Shown: positions 62,164-64,000 of the stretch, piece by piece
How the letters are laid out: each line of letters starts with the position of its first letter
Position numbering within the stretch: the first letter of the stretch is position 1
Assembly: GCA_016217675.1 (NCBI GenBank)
Contig: JACRHC010000033.1
Span: forward strand, 62,001-126,000
Source: Nitrospirota bacterium
Lineage (GTDB): Bacteria; Nitrospirota; Thermodesulfovibrionia; Thermodesulfovibrionales; UBA6898
Length of the DNA: 64,000 nt
Reading direction: 5' to 3'
Program-made: the position numbers and the translations under genes
The notes under the pieces: generated by a model
Told to the model about the DNA's origin: nothing
What the model saw: only the letters and a program-made list of their open reading frames with translations
Database searches by the model: none

Positions 62164-63041
62164 TGCTTGCTAAACGCATAATCCCCTGTCTCGATGTCAA
62201 AGACGGCCGCGTAGTTAAGGGCGTAAGCTTCGTCAACCTCCGCGATGCCGGAGACCCGGTCGAAAACGCAAAGTTCTACGACGAGCAGGGCGCTGACGAA
62301 CTCATCTTTCTCGATATAACCGCTTCCCACGAGAAGAGGAAGATCATCCTTGATATTGTCGAAAAGACCGCTGAGGACGTATTCATGCCTCTGACGGTCG
62401 GCGGCGGAATCAAGACCATTGAGGACATACGCAACCTGCTTAATTCGGGCTGCGACAAGGTTTCTATCAACACGACCGCAGTGAAAGACCCGCATTTCAT
62501 CAGCCGGGCTGCAGAGAAGTTCGGCAGCCAGTGCATTGTTGTTGCGATCGACGCAAAAAGAGTTGCTGACAATATGGCCAATGCAACCGGAGAGAACTGG
62601 TTTTCGGATGATTCGATGAAAGATGTCATCCTCGATATGTCAACCGCTTCTTCTCTCCCCCTTACCAAGGGGGAGTTGGAGGGGGTGAATCTCACTTGGG
62701 CGATCTCGACCCATGGCGGACGTCAGATGAAACTGATCAATGCTGTTAAATGGGCAAAGAAGATGGAAGAGTTAGGCGCGGGTGAGTTCATGCTCACTTC
62801 CATGGACAAGGACGGCACAAAAGACGGTTACGATATTGAACTGACCAGGACTATTTCCGAGGCGGTCAGCATACCGGTTATTGCCTCAGGCGGCGTCGGC
62901 AACCTCGAACATATTTATGAGGGTCTTACTGCTGGAAAGGCAGATGCAGCTCTCGCGGCCTCGATCTTTCACTTCAGGGAATACTCGGTAAGGGAAGCAA
63001 AGGAATACCTGAAAGAACGAAACGTGCCGATAAGGATATAA
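62163..63041 (+). CDS. hisF: HisF, imidazole glycerol phosphate synthase cyclase subunit, with internal repeat-derived insert
   Basis: 292 residues against about 250-258 for most HisF proteins. The barrel motifs are intact: [64 protein letters not shown] and [14 protein letters not shown], including the catalytic Asp residues 11 and 130. The extra length is an insert of about 35-40 residues between AKRV (near 133) and STHGGRQ (near 182), part of which ([13 protein letters not shown], residues 163-175) is encoded by a palindromic DNA repeat. HisF uses ammonia from HisH to close the imidazole ring. The frame is intact, so the insert is tolerated. Confidence 0.95.
   Translation: MLAKRIIPCLDVKDGRVVKGVSFVNLRDAGDPVENAKFYDEQGADELIFLDITASHEKRKIILDIVEKTAEDVFMPLTVGGGIKTIEDIRNLLNSGCDKVSINTTAVKDPHFISRAAEKFGSQCIVVAIDAKRVADNMANATGENWFSDDSMKDVILDMSTASSLPLTKGELEGVNLTWAISTHGGRQMKLINAVKWAKKMEELGAGEFMLTSMDKDGTKDGYDIELTRTISEAVSIPVIASGGVGNLEHIYEGLTAGKADAALAASIFHFREYSVREAKEYLKERNVPIRI
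62655..62690 (+). repeat. Palindromic repeat element inside hisF
   Basis: CTCCCCCTT (62655-62663) and AAGGGGGAG (62667-62675) form a perfect 9-bp inverted repeat with the loop ACC, followed by TTGGAGGGGGTG. This matches the style of the dispersed C-tract/G-tract palindromes common in intergenic DNA of many bacterial genomes. Here it is translated within the hisF insert. Confidence 0.8.
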
Positions 63042-63302
63042 CAGAGCATCTTCCTTCTTTCTTGTGGACAGGACAGACATCACGCAAGGATATCTCTGCA
63101 CCAGGCAAATAGCATTTCTTGATTAACTCATTCGCCCCGAAGGCTGCATAGCCTTTTTCTCGCTTACACCTACCATTCAACGCGACGGGCAGATCGTGAA
63201 ATGTGATGAATATCAGGGGAAAGGTTCAGGCTCAACGAGTTGAGCCCCAAGCAGGATAGCACGGGACTCGAACGACAGGTTAGGACATTTCATGCCCGGC
63301 GA
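63042..63302. other. Intergenic region with palindrome, possible gene remnant
   Basis: 260 bases between convergent genes. GGCTCAAC (63229-63236) and GTTGAGCC (63239-63246) form a perfect 8-bp palindrome with a two-base loop, but no U-tract follows on either strand. A minus-strand frame (about 63180 inward) reads REKGYAAFGANELIKKCYLPG and runs into hisF; it looks like a decayed or repeat-derived coding fragment, not a gene. Confidence 0.4.
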
Positions 63303-64000
63303 CTATTTGACATATTCCTTGGTCACGTCAACGGATGTCCCGTCTTCTTTAAAGACCAACACTTGACTTATGCGGCCATCAGGTTTGTAATAAATATACT
63401 TTCCTAGTCCTTTGCCCATTCTATTCTGACCTGCAACGCTAAGCTGTCCATTTTCAAACCACGAGCTATATTCCCCATTTTCGTATCCATCCACGATCTT
63501 TTCGCGAAAGCGCAATTTACCACTTTTATAGTAGCCTTGCCTAAGTATATTCTTATTATCTAACCTGGTATACGTGATATCTTTTTCCCCTGAGCGATAC
63601 TTGGTAACAACCACTTCGGCACTGATTTCCTCCGGTTGGCGTTTCAATTCCTCAATTCTTCTCTTGATTACATCAGAATGCTTGTAATCGGGTTTAAGCT
63701 TCAGTAAATTGTTATATCGTTTTAAAGCCCAAATGAAATCATTTTCTTCATATTCGAGATCGCCCATGTTCAGCAATGCTTGCCATCGTAGGGGGTCTTT
63801 CTCAAGGGCACTTTGCAAGTAGAAATATGCTAAATCGTAATGAGTGAAATTCGTCGGCTTAGTATCCATTGGATCGTCTGAATAGTGCTTGGTGTCTTTG
63901 GTCTTTTTTCCCAATGTATAATAGGAAAAGCCGAGATTATTCAAGACCTCCGCGTTAGTAATGTCTGGCTCTTTCTCGATTTGTTGCCAAATTCTAATTG
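63303..64000 (-). CDS. TPR protein with MORN-like C-terminus, N-terminus cut by window edge
   Basis: The minus-strand frame remains open from 63303 to the right edge (about 232 codons visible) without a stop, so the TTG at 63944 is not a true start. The visible part has TPR helices (NAEVLNNLGFSYYTLG, THYDLAYFYLQSALEKDPLRWQALLNMGDLEYEENDFIWALKRYNNLL) and, from about two thirds on, beta hairpins resembling MORN-variant repeats (ILRQGYYKSGKLRFREKIVDGYENGEYSSWFENGQLSVAGQ, KYIYYKPDGRISQVLVF). Probably a scaffold or a protein-interaction module; location unknown because the N-terminus is outside the window. Confidence 0.75.
   Translation of the reverse strand, partial: IRIWQQIEKEPDITNAEVLNNLGFSYYTLGKKTKDTKHYSDDPMDTKPTNFTHYDLAYFYLQSALEKDPLRWQALLNMGDLEYEENDFIWALKRYNNLLKLKPDYKHSDVIKRRIEELKRQPEEISAEVVVTKYRSGEKDITYTRLDNKNILRQGYYKSGKLRFREKIVDGYENGEYSSWFENGQLSVAGQNRMGKGLGKYIYYKPDGRISQVLVFKEDGTSVDVTKEYVK

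Noticed and set aside
63255-63275. GGGACTCGAAC resembles the reverse complement of a tRNA T-loop
   Set aside because: The flanking bases cannot form the T stem and no acceptor, D or anticodon arm could be found on either side.

Overview
The window reads as a chromosomal segment of a Gram-negative anaerobic-type bacterium. It carries envelope-assembly genes (secretin, AsmA, TolC-type channel, MsbA, heptosyltransferase-, WaaP-, WaaG- and WaaL-like proteins) and a three-gene split glutamate synthase rich in iron-sulfur clusters. Gene style and neighbourhoods suggest Nitrospirota or a Desulfobacterota-like lineage; this is inference, because no rRNA or other phylogenetic marker lies in the window. 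No tRNA, rRNA, CRISPR array, intact insertion sequence or phage gene was seen.

Layout. (1) 1-7330: an AsmA-like gene cut by the left edge, a small Cys protein, a P-loop protein on the plus strand, a bidirectional terminator, then the minus-strand glutamate synthase operon (class II amidotransferase, FMN synthase domain with ferredoxin, GXGXG domain fused to a GltD-like reductase). That operon has a promoter and an attenuator-like leader. (2) 7377-16035: a coiled-coil membrane protein; a three-gene set (membrane protein, YdjC-type deacetylase, DPM1-like glycosyltransferase) recalling undecaprenyl-phosphate-aminosugar pathways; an FG-GAP lipoprotein with a SurA-like isomerase; a small lipoprotein; and a secreted protein. 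(3) 16175-28100: an isolated secretin, an 1824-residue fusion of three glycosyltransferase domains, a WbsX/GH99-like domain and a methyltransferase, a WbaP-type initiating sugar transferase, and a secreted choice-of-anchor protein.

(4) 28633-43213: a nine-gene plus-strand operon starting with three tandem alkaline-phosphatase-superfamily genes, then a GT4, an HlyD-type adaptor, a TolC-type protein, a MOP flippase, a TPR membrane protein and a large GT39-like enzyme. (5) 43241-47526: a minus-strand operon with a glycosidase-like secreted protein, a GT2, a GT9 heptosyltransferase-like protein and a fourth phosphatase-superfamily gene. (6) 48044-57045: a secreted repeat protein, then an eight-gene lipopolysaccharide core operon with three sugar-kinase-like proteins, a ligase/polymerase and GT4 enzymes. 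(7) 57097-61381: an ArnT-like transferase, an MsbA-like exporter and a DUF3108 protein. (8) 61438-64000: hisA, hisF (carrying a palindromic repeat inside its coding sequence) and a TPR protein cut by the right edge.

Together, most of 9-61 kb looks like one envelope-glycan region: precursor priming (WbaP), assembly (many GTs), phosphorylation and possible phosphate removal (kinases and phosphatase-superfamily proteins), flipping (Wzx-like, MsbA), ligation (WaaL-like) and export (adaptor, TolC-type, secretin). The strongest candidates for something undescribed are the tandem cytoplasmic phosphatase-superfamily genes in the export operon and the five-activity fusion protein.
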